Origin: Leidyana gryllorum EB-2025a
Lineage: Eukaryota; Apicomplexa
Length of the DNA: 64,000 bases
Direction of reading: 5' to 3'
Assembly (NCBI GenBank): GCA_048772705.1
Contig: JBLWGC010000224.1
Span: 124,001-188,000, forward strand
This document shows positions 50,039 to 59,880 of the stretch, in pieces. Position 1 is the stretch's first letter; each line of letters opens with the position of its first letter. Under the pieces are notes generated by a model, which was given only the letters and a program-made list of their open reading frames with translations, was not told where the DNA came from and did no database searches. The translations under genes were made by a program, and so were the position numbers.

Positions 50039-51748
50039 CTACCATTCGGCCGGAAGCTCTGTGTCAATCCATCTCGTCATTTCCGTAGGGTAGCGGCGGT
50101 GCTCCTTGTACCATGAAGAAGTGATACGTTCGGTACCAGCTATGGTCACTGACCGGGACCGGACCGCAGGGGGGATAACCATGTGGCGAGTGGCTTCCAA
50201 CATGGATTCATACCAACACCACATGGAGGGAAGGGCAAAGTCCCGCAGATCGCCCAGTCTGAGGCTTTCGGTCGCGATTGTTTTGAGTGGGCCGCTCCAT
50301 TCCTTCCAGATTTCATCCATTTCTTCGTCATTATGCCTCTGAGCCGCGATTTGGAATCTTGCGACAGAGTCCTCCCCGGCCCCTATGTGGCGTATGATTT
50401 CCGTCAATGTCTCTGGCGTGAAGGATCCGGTTGTCATCTCCAGCAGTGCTTCTCGCCATGGTGACGAAAAGATTTGAATAGTTCGAGAGCCCCAAGTGAT
50501 GCGACGGGTGACACCAATGGAAAATAACAGAGTATAACATCGGAAGAGCGAGGCCGAGTCAGAGAAGGGGTCAGTCATCAAGAGCTCGTCAACAGCATTG
50601 ACCTCTAACCAGCGCCGAAGATGTTGGAGCCGCGATTCGTGATCGTCACAGAAATTCTCGTCGCCTATCTCCGCCGTTCGGGATGCAGAGCCTTCCCTCT
50701 GATGCAGATACATTGTCGAAGTTGTGTCAGATGGATCGTCCGGCCAGGGTAGCTCGGTGTGTGACACCGACCTTGCCTGGTGCGGAGTACCGTCTGGTTT
50801 GCGCAGCACTAATTCGGGGTCCAACGGTAGCGATCTCACACCAGACGGAGTGTGAGATCGATCGAAGAGCGACGCCGGCAGTGCCGGACGCTCGGGGTGC
50901 CAGTCTTTGAGCCAACGCACAGGTGAACAACATGGTTCGTTTAGGAGTTTGGAAATTGAGCCTGGCAGATACCGCGACCGATTGTTGTGACTTTGAAAGA
51001 AGTAAAACCACTCATCCTGGTATTGTAATACGATGTCATACGACGGGGATGTATACCGTTGCTCCACGATAATTGGCAACTTTCTGGACTCTAGACAGTT
51101 GTCGAAGTGGTCATCCATTAGCTGATCAGGGGTGATGCTCCACTCTTGCATGGTGACAAACCATAACATGGGAAGCCTCACATCGCGGATGAGATGTGCC
51201 ACATTCCAATTCACGGGCGCGTGCAACAATACGTCATCGGATATCAGCGGATGCCGTATCATAGACAACGACGCAGTCGATACACAAATGGTTCCCAACT
51301 TTGGCGCAATAATGTTCAGTTGCCACGGGATAATGGATCCGTAGCAGTTTAAGCACCTCAGCGACGGCAAGTTGTACTCATCGGAAGGCGGCTCCCCCCA
51401 ATCATCCCACTTGATGTGAATGCTCAGAGTCTCCAACAAGGGTAAACCCATGCCGCACAATTTATCAAACAGACGCCACATCTCCTCAGCCCTCCGGTCA
51501 GACTCTCCCCACAGTGTCAGTGACAACATACGCGGACACGAACGCATCAGCAACGAGTCCCATGTGTTCGTCCGCCTCAAGTGTACATACTCAGTGTCAC
51601 TAAGCTGCCAGTGTCTCACAATCACAGAATCATCAATCAGTCGTTGCACCCTCTTGGACACTCGCCGAAGCCGAAAGAGGTCCTGCAGATCAGCATACTC
51701 AAAAACTTGACTCCAATAACTGTGCGACCATCGCTCCGTTGCCCACAT
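50039..51748 (-). CDS. F-box/LRR-like protein, full-length paralogue
   Basis: The 569-residue single-exon protein starts at the ATG at 51748. The first 40 residues look like an F-box (WSQVFEYADLQDLFRLRRVSKRVQRLI). Leucine-rich strands follow (MLSLTLWGES, LPLLETLSIHIKWDD, LPSLRCLNCYGS). The middle is charged and Pro-rich, and the last 180 residues match the paralogue at 47409-48485. F-box proteins deliver substrates to SCF ubiquitin ligases; the target is unknown. The neighbourhood of MSP-domain genes is notable. Confidence 0.6.
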   Translation of the reverse strand: MWATERWSHSYWSQVFEYADLQDLFRLRRVSKRVQRLIDDSVIVRHWQLSDTEYVHLRRTNTWDSLLMRSCPRMLSLTLWGESDRRAEEMWRLFDKLCGMGLPLLETLSIHIKWDDWGEPPSDEYNLPSLRCLNCYGSIIPWQLNIIAPKLGTICVSTASLSMIRHPLISDDVLLHAPVNWNVAHLIRDVRLPMLWFVTMQEWSITPDQLMDDHFDNCLESRKLPIIVEQRYTSPSYDIVLQYQDEWFYFFQSHNNRSRYLPGSISKLLNEPCCSPVRWLKDWHPERPALPASLFDRSHTPSGVRSLPLDPELVLRKPDGTPHQARSVSHTELPWPDDPSDTTSTMYLHQREGSASRTAEIGDENFCDDHESRLQHLRRWLEVNAVDELLMTDPFSDSASLFRCYTLLFSIGVTRRITWGSRTIQIFSSPWREALLEMTTGSFTPETLTEIIRHIGAGEDSVARFQIAAQRHNDEEMDEIWKEWSGPLKTIATESLRLGDLRDFALPSMWCWYESMLEATRHMVIPPAVRSRSVTIAGTERITSSWYKEHRRYPTEMTRWIDTELPAEW

Positions 51749-52417
51749 AACGCTATCACTTATAGAGAAAGCTCGTCTTTACTTCCTTTGCCCAAAAGAT
51801 GCCATCATTCCAATCGTACCGATCGCATTTTCTTCTGATTCTGAGCTGTGTGCTGCTGATAGCCTAATGTAAGCAGCCTTGAGTATTGATCAGTGTTCGT
51901 TGAGTGGTCTCTGACATTTCCCAACTTATGCTAAAAACTCGTTTGCTAAGTTAAGTTCCCCCTACTGATTGGGTGTGCCCCTGGCACCGCTGGTGGTCAC
52001 ACCACCCCCCTTCTCTTCCTCTCGGCCGCACTGTAGACCGAGCTAGCGGGAATCAGACTACGCGACAGATCAATCAAGTCTCCGTCTCCGTGTGTGGCGT
52101 GTGTGTGGAGGAGGGGTGTCGGCCCGGCGGGGATTGCGCAAGGCACATCTGTTGGTAAGTCAGGATATGTCAGTACCCTGCCTGCTACGGCGGGCGGGCG
52201 ACGCTTCTAGTCAACTTGGTGGCGTGATGCTGAGCGGTTTTTGGCGACTCGCTGGATGTGGAACAGCAGTTAGTGTGTTTGTACTGGATTCGTTTTTTGA
52301 CAGTGCGCCACGGGGGTTTAAGGCGATAGGATACAGGTGGGTGTGCGAGTGACGTGTCTGTGGGTATCTGAGGTTTGATTTGGTGTATTGAGCGAAAAGT
52401 TTGAATCCAAGGCAGAA
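51749..52417. other. Intergenic region between divergent genes
   Basis: This 669-bp stretch precedes both the F-box-like gene and an MSP gene. A GTTGGTAAGTCAGG donor-like site near 52152 could mark a 5' UTR intron. No coding frame, repeat or RNA gene is convincing. Confidence 0.4.
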
Positions 52418-53278
52418 ATGATGGGCGGTCCATTGATTGTGATGCCTCATTTTTACATTGATTTTCTCGTAACCGATGGGAACAACGAAAGTCGGGCGTT
52501 CTTAGAGTTACGCAACACCTCTGCTGTCGAGACCGTTGGCTACAAGGTGATACCTTCTGATGCGAAGCGATACTTCGTGGCACCTCACTCCGGCGTCCTC
52601 CCTCCTAATTCACGACGAGAAGTTGAGGTACTTCTGATGCCTCCATTGTCAAACCAATTGAAAGCTGCTGGCAATCGATTGCTGTTGCAGTCATGGGTTG
52701 TGCACCAAGGCGGCAGACTCGACTCGGGCACATCTATGGTGAACTGTGACCCGTCATCGTACCCGATAGCGGGTCGTGTGCGTGACCGGCGAAAGTTGAT
52801 AGTGTTGGTGAATGGCGCCGATGGACGAGAACATGTTTGTCCTCGAATGTGCCATGAAGCACCCTGTCGATCAGTTTTGTGGCACTATTTCCATGAACAG
52901 CCGGGCCACCCGGAGGACCTGAGAGTTCAATATGACCAATTGCTGAATTGGGCTATGGACCTGGAAAGGGATAAACGCTCCCTCACTGCAGAGCTGTTGA
53001 ACCAAGGAAAAGAGAACCGAGTACGCGATAGCCGACTGAAAGTTGCGCAGAAGCAGGTCGAACAACTATCATTTGCTTTAGCTGCGATGCAGAAGCACCA
53101 AGCTGCTGTACAGCAAGAGCTGAAGACCACGCAGAATCAGCTCGCATCAATGGTCATCTTCCTGACATTGGCCAACTACTTCAAAAGGATATTTTATAAC
53201 ACTCCTCGGACGGACGCAACGGCAACAACGACCGACACCACGACTCCTCAGGACCCTCTCAAGTCCTGTCAAGTCTGA
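52418..53278 (+). CDS. VAP-like protein: MSP domain plus coiled coil
   Basis: The ATG at 52418 gives 286 residues. The MSP domain at 5-110 is good: FYIDFLVTDGNNESRAFLEL, NTSAVETVGYKVIPSD and the hallmark YFVAPHSGVLPPNSRREVEV, close to the canonical VAP at 57559. A Cys-rich linker (HVCPRMCHEAPC) and a coiled coil at about 165-240 follow, then a short hydrophobic stretch ASMVIFLTLANYF and a Thr-rich tail. Canonical VAPs end with the anchor, so a weak or displaced anchor is odd. It probably tethers partners at ER contacts. Confidence 0.75.
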   Translation: MMGGPLIVMPHFYIDFLVTDGNNESRAFLELRNTSAVETVGYKVIPSDAKRYFVAPHSGVLPPNSRREVEVLLMPPLSNQLKAAGNRLLLQSWVVHQGGRLDSGTSMVNCDPSSYPIAGRVRDRRKLIVLVNGADGREHVCPRMCHEAPCRSVLWHYFHEQPGHPEDLRVQYDQLLNWAMDLERDKRSLTAELLNQGKENRVRDSRLKVAQKQVEQLSFALAAMQKHQAAVQQELKTTQNQLASMVIFLTLANYFKRIFYNTPRTDATATTTDTTTPQDPLKSCQV

Positions 53279-56200
53279 AAGCTCATTCTGGATTGACACT
53301 GCGTCCGGACGATCGCGAGAGGTGGGCGGCTGAACGCCTTGCTTCCAGGAGCCTGTTGCAATGCTTCCTTGTTGCGGAGTGCGGAACCGGCCACCCCTCA
53401 TCGTCCCATACACAGAGAAAGTGACCCTTCCCGTCTCGTCACCGACAAACGGCACGAACCAGAAGGGACACACACACTATACGTTCTCACCCTTCTTCCT
53501 CACGCTCTACAAAGACAGCTGCTTGTTAACACACGAATACACACACATATATTCACAGGCACGCACCCGCTCGCCATCATTACGTGGTCAAACGACCTGC
53601 AATCGTTGCCACATTGCGCACGGGATGAAGCTACTGAAGTACACACTACTATCTCATACTTTTCTCAAGTGCCATACATTCACATTACACGCGCGCCCTC
53701 TTGGCTGGGTGCTCACACACATTCCACTCTACTCTTTCTTTCTACACACGATCGAACCGACTCTCACCGACCCATCAATCGATCGCTGCTGATCGATCGC
53801 GGAACGAAGTACTTCCCCCTCTCTCCATACAGAACACACACACAGACACACCTACTTACACACCTACTTACCTATTCCAGCTCCGCGGCCGGAGATCAGC
53901 GCTCCAATTTCTACTGAGATCAACGAGCATCAAAGCTCCTCGACTGACTGACTGACTGACTACTGACTGGATGAATGCTTCTTACCCCTATGTGCTTGTG
54001 TATTTCTTCCTCCAGCGATGCGACGTATATACACACACACACGCACACACACACATACCCTTCTGGCTCGCTGACTCGCGTCTCCCTTTTGCTCGCTATT
54101 TACCTGTGCACTTCCACGTCTCTCTCTTCTTCGCTCCCCTCTCTTCCTGGTCCATCCTGCTACTGCTTTCTTCTCGCGAATGACAAAGACAGGTTGTTGT
54201 TGATTAAGGCAGTTTTTGGCTGCAGTAATCACACCGTCTGATTGTCGGTAAGATCGTTGTCGATACCACCCGCTCTCAATGACTATTATTACTGACTGAT
54301 GTGTCCACACGATACGCGCACCGGTGACGCAAGCATCTCACCCTCGTTCTGCTGTCTAATTCACCTCTGACATATTTTCCGTCCGCCACATACGGCTCTG
54401 TCGTAACCGAATGACTGACAAACTCTTCTGCTGGCGGCTGTCACCACCAAATTTGAGTTCGCAGCAAAACAACACGACTTGTAGTGGATTTGTTGTGGTC
54501 ACCTCCGTCAAATATTGAGACACTGCGCTCAACAACGAAAGAACGAACGATGGGACGAGCGAGCGAACAAGTTATTCGTCGTCCAATTCACCACAAATAT
54601 CTCTCATTCTCTACACATTGCACGCGGTGAGAAGATGAGACAGATAATAAACGATCCTCCCTCTGAAGCGAGCAACTTTCCCTAGCTGTGGGACAAGAAG
54701 CAGTTGCTTTGGAGGACTGATTGTTCATGTCGTTGGTATTGATATTATTGTTGATGTTAATTGTTGGGTTGGGGGTGTGTCACGCTGCTGTCGTCGTCGT
54801 CCTCCTCCTCAATCAGTAATACCGCTCGCATGCGAGAATACTACATACCTTGTTTTCTCTGTCGCTCTCGCCGACACAAAAGATATAGAGAAGACTATGC
54901 CACTTATGCGCTGGCACAGTTGGGTGAGCTGGGCATCAGAGTCAACACCTGCCTGTTTGGCCGTTGCTGCATTATAGTGTGTGGCTATCAACCTCTGTGT
55001 TATTCCTTACCTCCGTCACATGTGTGTGTGTGTTCATCACAGCTGCTGGAGATCTCCATTTATCACTTACACAATTTGACTCTTCCCCCACAAAACGATT
55101 CTTAGTGTGTGGCTGTCGACCTCGGGCCCCACCTGATTTTTGTATTACGTACCTGGAAATGACAACCACTACTACTAGGACTTCCACCCCCCTACCAGGA
55201 CTGCCACTACTTTTGCCACCACTCCAAGAAGCCGAAGGACGCAAAATAGCAGAGAAGGTCGTCAAAGTGTACAGACGATCAGCTCTGTACCCTAACAACG
55301 CTCGCTTTCGCGGCACCCGGTGTCAATCTGTGTGCGTATGTCTCCGCGTGAACTGTGATGCTCCTCACTACGGTCGTTCTGGGGAATACGTAGTATCTGT
55401 GCTCGCTGGGTGACGCGACGCGAGCAGGCGAGCGGCAGTCCTCGTGCGAGCGCACACATACACACGCATACACCTGGGTGGAAAATACCCAAGCGAGGTC
55501 GGCGGGCGTATTATCTATTCAGATTGATCGCCGAAACAAGCGATTGGTGGTCTGTAAACTGGGACTGGAGATCAGCCAGCCACCAGTCACGCCGCCTATG
55601 CTGTCCAAATCACTATTGACCGCGCGCGGGGTTCCGCGAGAACATGTCTATGAGCATAAATGTCCTCCGCGGCGGCATCATACTATTACATTATCGGCTT
55701 CTCCTCCGTCAGTGTCCTTCTCACAAATAACACCCGTTTTCGGTCCGACTTTAACAATGTCCTGGGAGGATCCACAATTCGTGGACCTTCCCACTTCTCT
55801 GACACTCCGCCGCGGGGTATGGTCCCGAAAAGTCGTCATGTAACAATAGGGCTACATTGACACGGCGAAGCGATTTGGCATGGTGATCACCCCATTCAAT
55901 CTGAAACGACATGTGAGTGTGCTAACAGTAGTCTCCATGCCTTTTTCCTTGAATATCTGGAGTTTAAGAGTTGATGCTGGGGTGATCTCACTGACCAACA
56001 AAACGGTCGTGTGAGGTGCCTGCTCAGTTTGTTAGCGCATCAACATGCAAATACATATTACGTTACGTCATTCACATATATCTTTATGCCTATCTGACTG
56101 AATGCTGCACACGCCTCTCTCAACACTGCAAGTATTTGATTGCTCGATTTTGCATGGAGGCGCACTGCTGGATGCCCCGAGTGTCTTTGTACTCTGCTGT

Positions 56201-57558
56201 GCCCGTCAAGTGACAGCTGTCTGTTGGCTGAAAGACACAGTTGCTCACTTGATGGTCAATATCCATCTCGCCTTGTCTGTATGTTTGTCAGAAGATTGCT
56301 GTTTTGCGCCTTAAGACCTCGCTGAGTGAGGGCAATCACAGAACAAATTGTTGCCTCCTATGTGAGATATCTCAGCCTGGCTGAGGCCTCTCGCTTTGGG
56401 AGAGAAATCCATCACCCGCATCCTTTGGTATTCCACACGCTGCTGTTCTGTCCTTTGAGTACAAAATCGCTCCGCGGACCGCGCTTGAGTCTCCACGATC
56501 ATCTATTCCTTGCAGAGATCCGCCCGAAGGACAACTGAAGCTGACTACCTGTCACTTTAGACACACACCTTTATCCAAGCTGCTGACGACCTTTACGCAA
56601 CGCGCGATTGACTGTCGCCGGGCGATCCAGGCCCGAGCCATTCTTCTGCTCGGTTTATGCGGAACTTGTTTCTGTAACGTTGATGCGCCGAGAGGGACAT
56701 ATTGTACTGGCCGTCCGTTGTGTGATTTTTCGCGTGCCGATGTTTGATGTCTGAATACAAGGTATTGTCCCAATGAGAGGTTCTGCAAGATTTAAAAGTG
56801 GGCTTGAGTGGCCCAGGATCTCCGCTGAGAGATAAAGAAGCCAAAATATGGACTTAAGTCGACTTGCCACGAGTGGTAACCCCTACACAACAAATCCCCA
56901 CACAAATGATGACTCATTACAACAGAAGCTCTTCTCAGAGCGAGGAGGCGTTCTGAGGTTGAGCACACATTTCCACACGCAAACAGTCCAATTGGCCATC
57001 CGATTTTGCCATGATTGCCTGACCATACTTGAGAGGAGGAGACCGATCAGTAATCGTGAGTCTGTCTCAGTGCTGGCCCACCTTCTTCATCGGCTATCGT
57101 AGTTGTGGAGTCCGCCTGGACCTCGGTCTCCTCCTCACCTCCCACAAATTTACCCACCATGAGATACTAGGTCATGCAACCCACCCCTACTGTATCTTGC
57201 TGGATGACCCTTTCACAAAGCAACACCCAATCTGGCAATTTGGGTGGGAAGAGAATGAATCTCCTTGCAACAACAAGAACAACAACAACAAGCCCAAGTA
57301 GCAGGGATATGTTTTGGTGTAACACGCAGGATATGCTTGCCCGACATTGACTTCTCTCACTTCGTTCATTCAGTCGTCAACCTCCTCAACTCCTCACCTC
57401 ACACTCTTTTACCCCTCAATCCACTCCAAAATGTGTGCGGAGGAGCCTCCTCGCCCGTAGCCGTCACCCTGATTGGGCGTACCAGCATAGCTCCCACCTG
57501 GTGCACCAGTTTTTTGGGCGGAAGTTTTGGATAAAGGAACTTAGTGTTCGTAGAGAGG
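53279..57558. other. 4.3-kb gene-poor region with microsatellites and possible gene remnants
   Basis: This is the longest gene-free stretch. It holds (CTGA)n at 53942-53970, AC-rich repeats at 53830-53870 and 54033-54056, and many pyrimidine tracts. Plus-strand frames at 54964-55413 (hydrophobic start, Thr-rich middle) and 55478-55843 are open but lack recognisable domains. A segment near 55,855 (YIDTAKRFGMVITPF) resembles part of the short ORF at 45272 but sits after stops. I cannot call a gene here. Untranslated exons of the neighbouring VAP gene are possible. Confidence 0.45.
53942..53970. repeat. Tetranucleotide microsatellite (ctga)n, interrupted
   Basis: The tract gactgactgactgactgact is followed by actgactgg. 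It is a simple repeat in the gene-poor spacer. Confidence 0.8.
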
Positions 57559-58278
57559 ATGGAGTCACTTCTCATTCTCAATCCTCCCAGTCAACTTGAC
57601 TTCAATGTCACTGGTGGTATTCAATCCCAAGTCGTGCTGGAGCTAAGAAACCCATCCGAAACCAAGCATGTTGCGTTCAAGATCAAGACCACTGCCCCCA
57701 AGAACTACTTTGTTAAACCCAGCTCCGGTGTGGTGCCTCCCGACTCCAAATGCGACGTTAACATCGTGCTGGTACCCCTCTTCGAACCGCCCAGGGAGCC
57801 TATTCAAGACCGCTTCCTCATACAGTCTACTGTCGTCGACAGTGGTCGCACTCTGGCTAAAGAAGAGTGGACCGAGCTCAATCGCACTAGGGAGTCCCTC
57901 GACGAAAAAAGACTTTCCGTGAACTTCACCTGGTGCGGCTTTGGATCCAATGCTAACCGTAAGCTACACCACCCTATTATGACAATCAAATCGACCCCAG
58001 GATCCGAATTGCCTTCTGAAGCCCTTCACGGTTTCCAGAATCAGTCACAAGATCCCAGCGAACTCAAGAAACAGTATTCGGACCTTCTAGCCTACGCCGT
58101 TGGCCTCGAGAAGCAAAAGAAGGAAATTGAAGCCGAACTCTTCGATCTTAAGCGTAATCAAGGCGGCAATAGGCCCAGGGCCACCGGCGTCCAAGGCAAT
58201 CCCGGTTTGGAGTATTGGCAGGTCGGCATTCTTGTCCTGGGAGTAGTCTGCGCACTCAAGATCGTCAAATTCCTCTAA
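57559..58278 (+). CDS. VAP: Canonical VAP (VAMP-associated protein), ER membrane contact-site receptor
   Basis: The ATG at 57559 gives 239 residues with the complete VAP plan. The MSP domain at 1-125 has LDFNVTGGIQSQVVLELRN, VAFKIKTTAPKNYFVKPSSG (the conserved FFAT-binding face) and VVPPDSKCDVNIVL. A coiled coil at about 165-205 (LAYAVGLEKQKKEIEAELFD) and a C-terminal anchor at about 217-238 (WQVGILVLGVVCALKIVKFL) follow. VAPs sit in the ER and recruit lipid-transfer and signalling proteins through FFAT motifs. This member is by far the closest to ordinary VAPs and probably the ancestor of the local family. Confidence 0.92.
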   Translation: MESLLILNPPSQLDFNVTGGIQSQVVLELRNPSETKHVAFKIKTTAPKNYFVKPSSGVVPPDSKCDVNIVLVPLFEPPREPIQDRFLIQSTVVDSGRTLAKEEWTELNRTRESLDEKRLSVNFTWCGFGSNANRKLHHPIMTIKSTPGSELPSEALHGFQNQSQDPSELKKQYSDLLAYAVGLEKQKKEIEAELFDLKRNQGGNRPRATGVQGNPGLEYWQVGILVLGVVCALKIVKFL

Positions 58279-58393
58279 GGAGAGCTACTTGTAGGGGCTC
58301 GAAACACGTAGTAATCACCCAAATGCCCATAGATTATGTGTGTGGTGTTCGAGCCCGCGCAATCAAGGAGACACGCAACGTACGTGACAACTA

Positions 58394-59581
58394 ATGCTCC
58401 GTTACGCGGGATTTTTCGTGGTGCTGGCCGCTGCTGGAAGTCCGCTGACCACTTTCAAGAATACACAGGCCTGGACCACTGCCCAACTGGTGCATGGCGA
58501 GCCGTTGGTGGATCTGACTAACCGGTTGGCCGAAAGCTTCGAACGTCATCGACCGCATAATGCTGAAGAAGCAGTCCGCACTTTCAGATCAGCTTTAGCC
58601 GACTCCATAGCCTATCAAGCTTTGAAAAAAGTTGGTGATATTCCTCCTGGACTGAGTGTTAGCGCTGAAGTCAAACTTCCTCCTGATGTTAGTGATATTC
58701 TTACTCGATTGATATTGGACAATGAGATAATGAGCCACCACCATCACGATCACCAAGCCTCTAATGCTGTTGAAATATCAGTGAACTTTACGTACAACGA
58801 ATGTGAAGGAGTCTGTGTTCCACAGTCAGCTTTCCCTGCGTCCTGCAACGGAATTGACCCCAGCACTGGAACAGTGAGTACCACCACTAGCACCACAAGC
58901 CGTCCAACCACTCGCCCAACCACCACCCGCCCCCCTACTACCACAACTACCACCACGACTACCCGGCCGACCACAACAACTACTACAACCACCACCACTA
59001 GACCCACCACCACCACCACCCGACCAACAACCACGACCACCACCACAACCACAACAACCACCACCACAACTCCCACCACAACCACCCGTCGAACTACCAC
59101 CACAACTCGTCCCCCCACGACCACCACTACTACCCCATCGACGACCACCACAAGAATGATTTCAACTGCTCAATGTGCTCGCAGCTGGCTCTGGGAGCTG
59201 CTCAAGGCTAGTTCTGTAGATCTTCGTACGGATAGGATCATAACATTCGCTCCGGAACCGATCATTGTGTTGTCTGCCGACATTCGTGAGCAGCTCGGCG
59301 GTCTTGGTGTGAAAAAGTACCGTTTGGAGAACTATGAAGACCCAGTTGAACGCGATGCTGCGGTCGTTCGACTATTTGCCGAGGGACTCGCAACGTGCTT
59401 GAACATAACCGAAGAGCAGCTCCTGGTATCGGGTGCTCGTTGTTCTGAGGGATTCGGTCCTGAAGAAATGACGGTGGAGATGATTGTCGCGCCCGGCCCA
59501 GTTCCCGTCCAAGAAGTACTGTCGAGTCTGGAAGAGCTATTGGCGGTTGGGGCACAAGATGTTACAGCAGAGGCTGTCTAA
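58394..59581 (+). CDS. Secreted Thr-rich mucin-like protein
   Basis: The 395-residue single-exon protein begins with a signal peptide (MLRYAGFFVVLAAAGSPL). An N-terminal domain of about 150 residues has a His cluster (SHHHHDHQ) and three cysteines. About 95 residues at 162-255 are nearly pure Thr with Arg/Pro (TTTRPTTT-type repeats), a likely O-glycosylated stalk. A C-terminal domain of about 140 residues with a few cysteines follows. The two end domains share a style (EISVNFTYNECEGVCVPQ versus MTVEMIVAPGPVP) and may be related. It looks like a wall or surface protein; function unknown. Confidence 0.72.
   Translation: MLRYAGFFVVLAAAGSPLTTFKNTQAWTTAQLVHGEPLVDLTNRLAESFERHRPHNAEEAVRTFRSALADSIAYQALKKVGDIPPGLSVSAEVKLPPDVSDILTRLILDNEIMSHHHHDHQASNAVEISVNFTYNECEGVCVPQSAFPASCNGIDPSTGTVSTTTSTTSRPTTRPTTTRPPTTTTTTTTTRPTTTTTTTTTTRPTTTTTRPTTTTTTTTTTTTTTTPTTTTRRTTTTTRPPTTTTTTPSTTTTRMISTAQCARSWLWELLKASSVDLRTDRIITFAPEPIIVLSADIREQLGGLGVKKYRLENYEDPVERDAAVVRLFAEGLATCLNITEEQLLVSGARCSEGFGPEEMTVEMIVAPGPVPVQEVLSSLEELLAVGAQDVTAEAV
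58879..59153 (+). repeat. Degenerate ACC/ACA/ACT codon repeat (Thr stalk)
   Basis: About 275 bp of near-uninterrupted Thr codons with scattered Arg and Pro codons lie inside the secreted protein gene. On the minus strand it reads as poly-Val, a spurious frame. Confidence 0.85.
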
Positions 59582-59880
59582 GTTGTGAACTATTTTTGGT
59601 TATGATTTGTTTGAGAGATCTTGCTAAATTTAGCGCTTTGGCTCCATCCAAGTAGGTAAGAAGTAAGTGATTCTGTGATGACGGTGCAAATGAAGGGACA
59701 AAGCAAATGCATTAGTGAGGTGACGGCGAGGCAAAGGTGTTGAGTTGTCTTGAGTAATCAATTTGTATTATTAGTGTTGCTCGATCGAAGTGAGATTGGG
59801 TTCTGTTTGGGATCGATAGACGAAGATCACTAGTGAAGTGGTGGGAGCTATTGCAGAGGTCAATTCGAGCAGCGAGAATT

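Noticed and set aside
53830-54056. CRISPR-like or ordered repeat array
   Set aside because: The repeats are AC and CTGA microsatellites with no constant unit and spacer; a eukaryotic genome is not expected to carry CRISPR.
58750-59151. A minus-strand frame of almost pure valine
   Set aside because: It is the complement of the Thr-codon repeat of the secreted protein and has no independent support.
58879-59153. Thr-rich tract as an antifreeze or adhesin repeat
   Set aside because: Composition alone does not support either function; a glycosylated stalk is the simplest reading.
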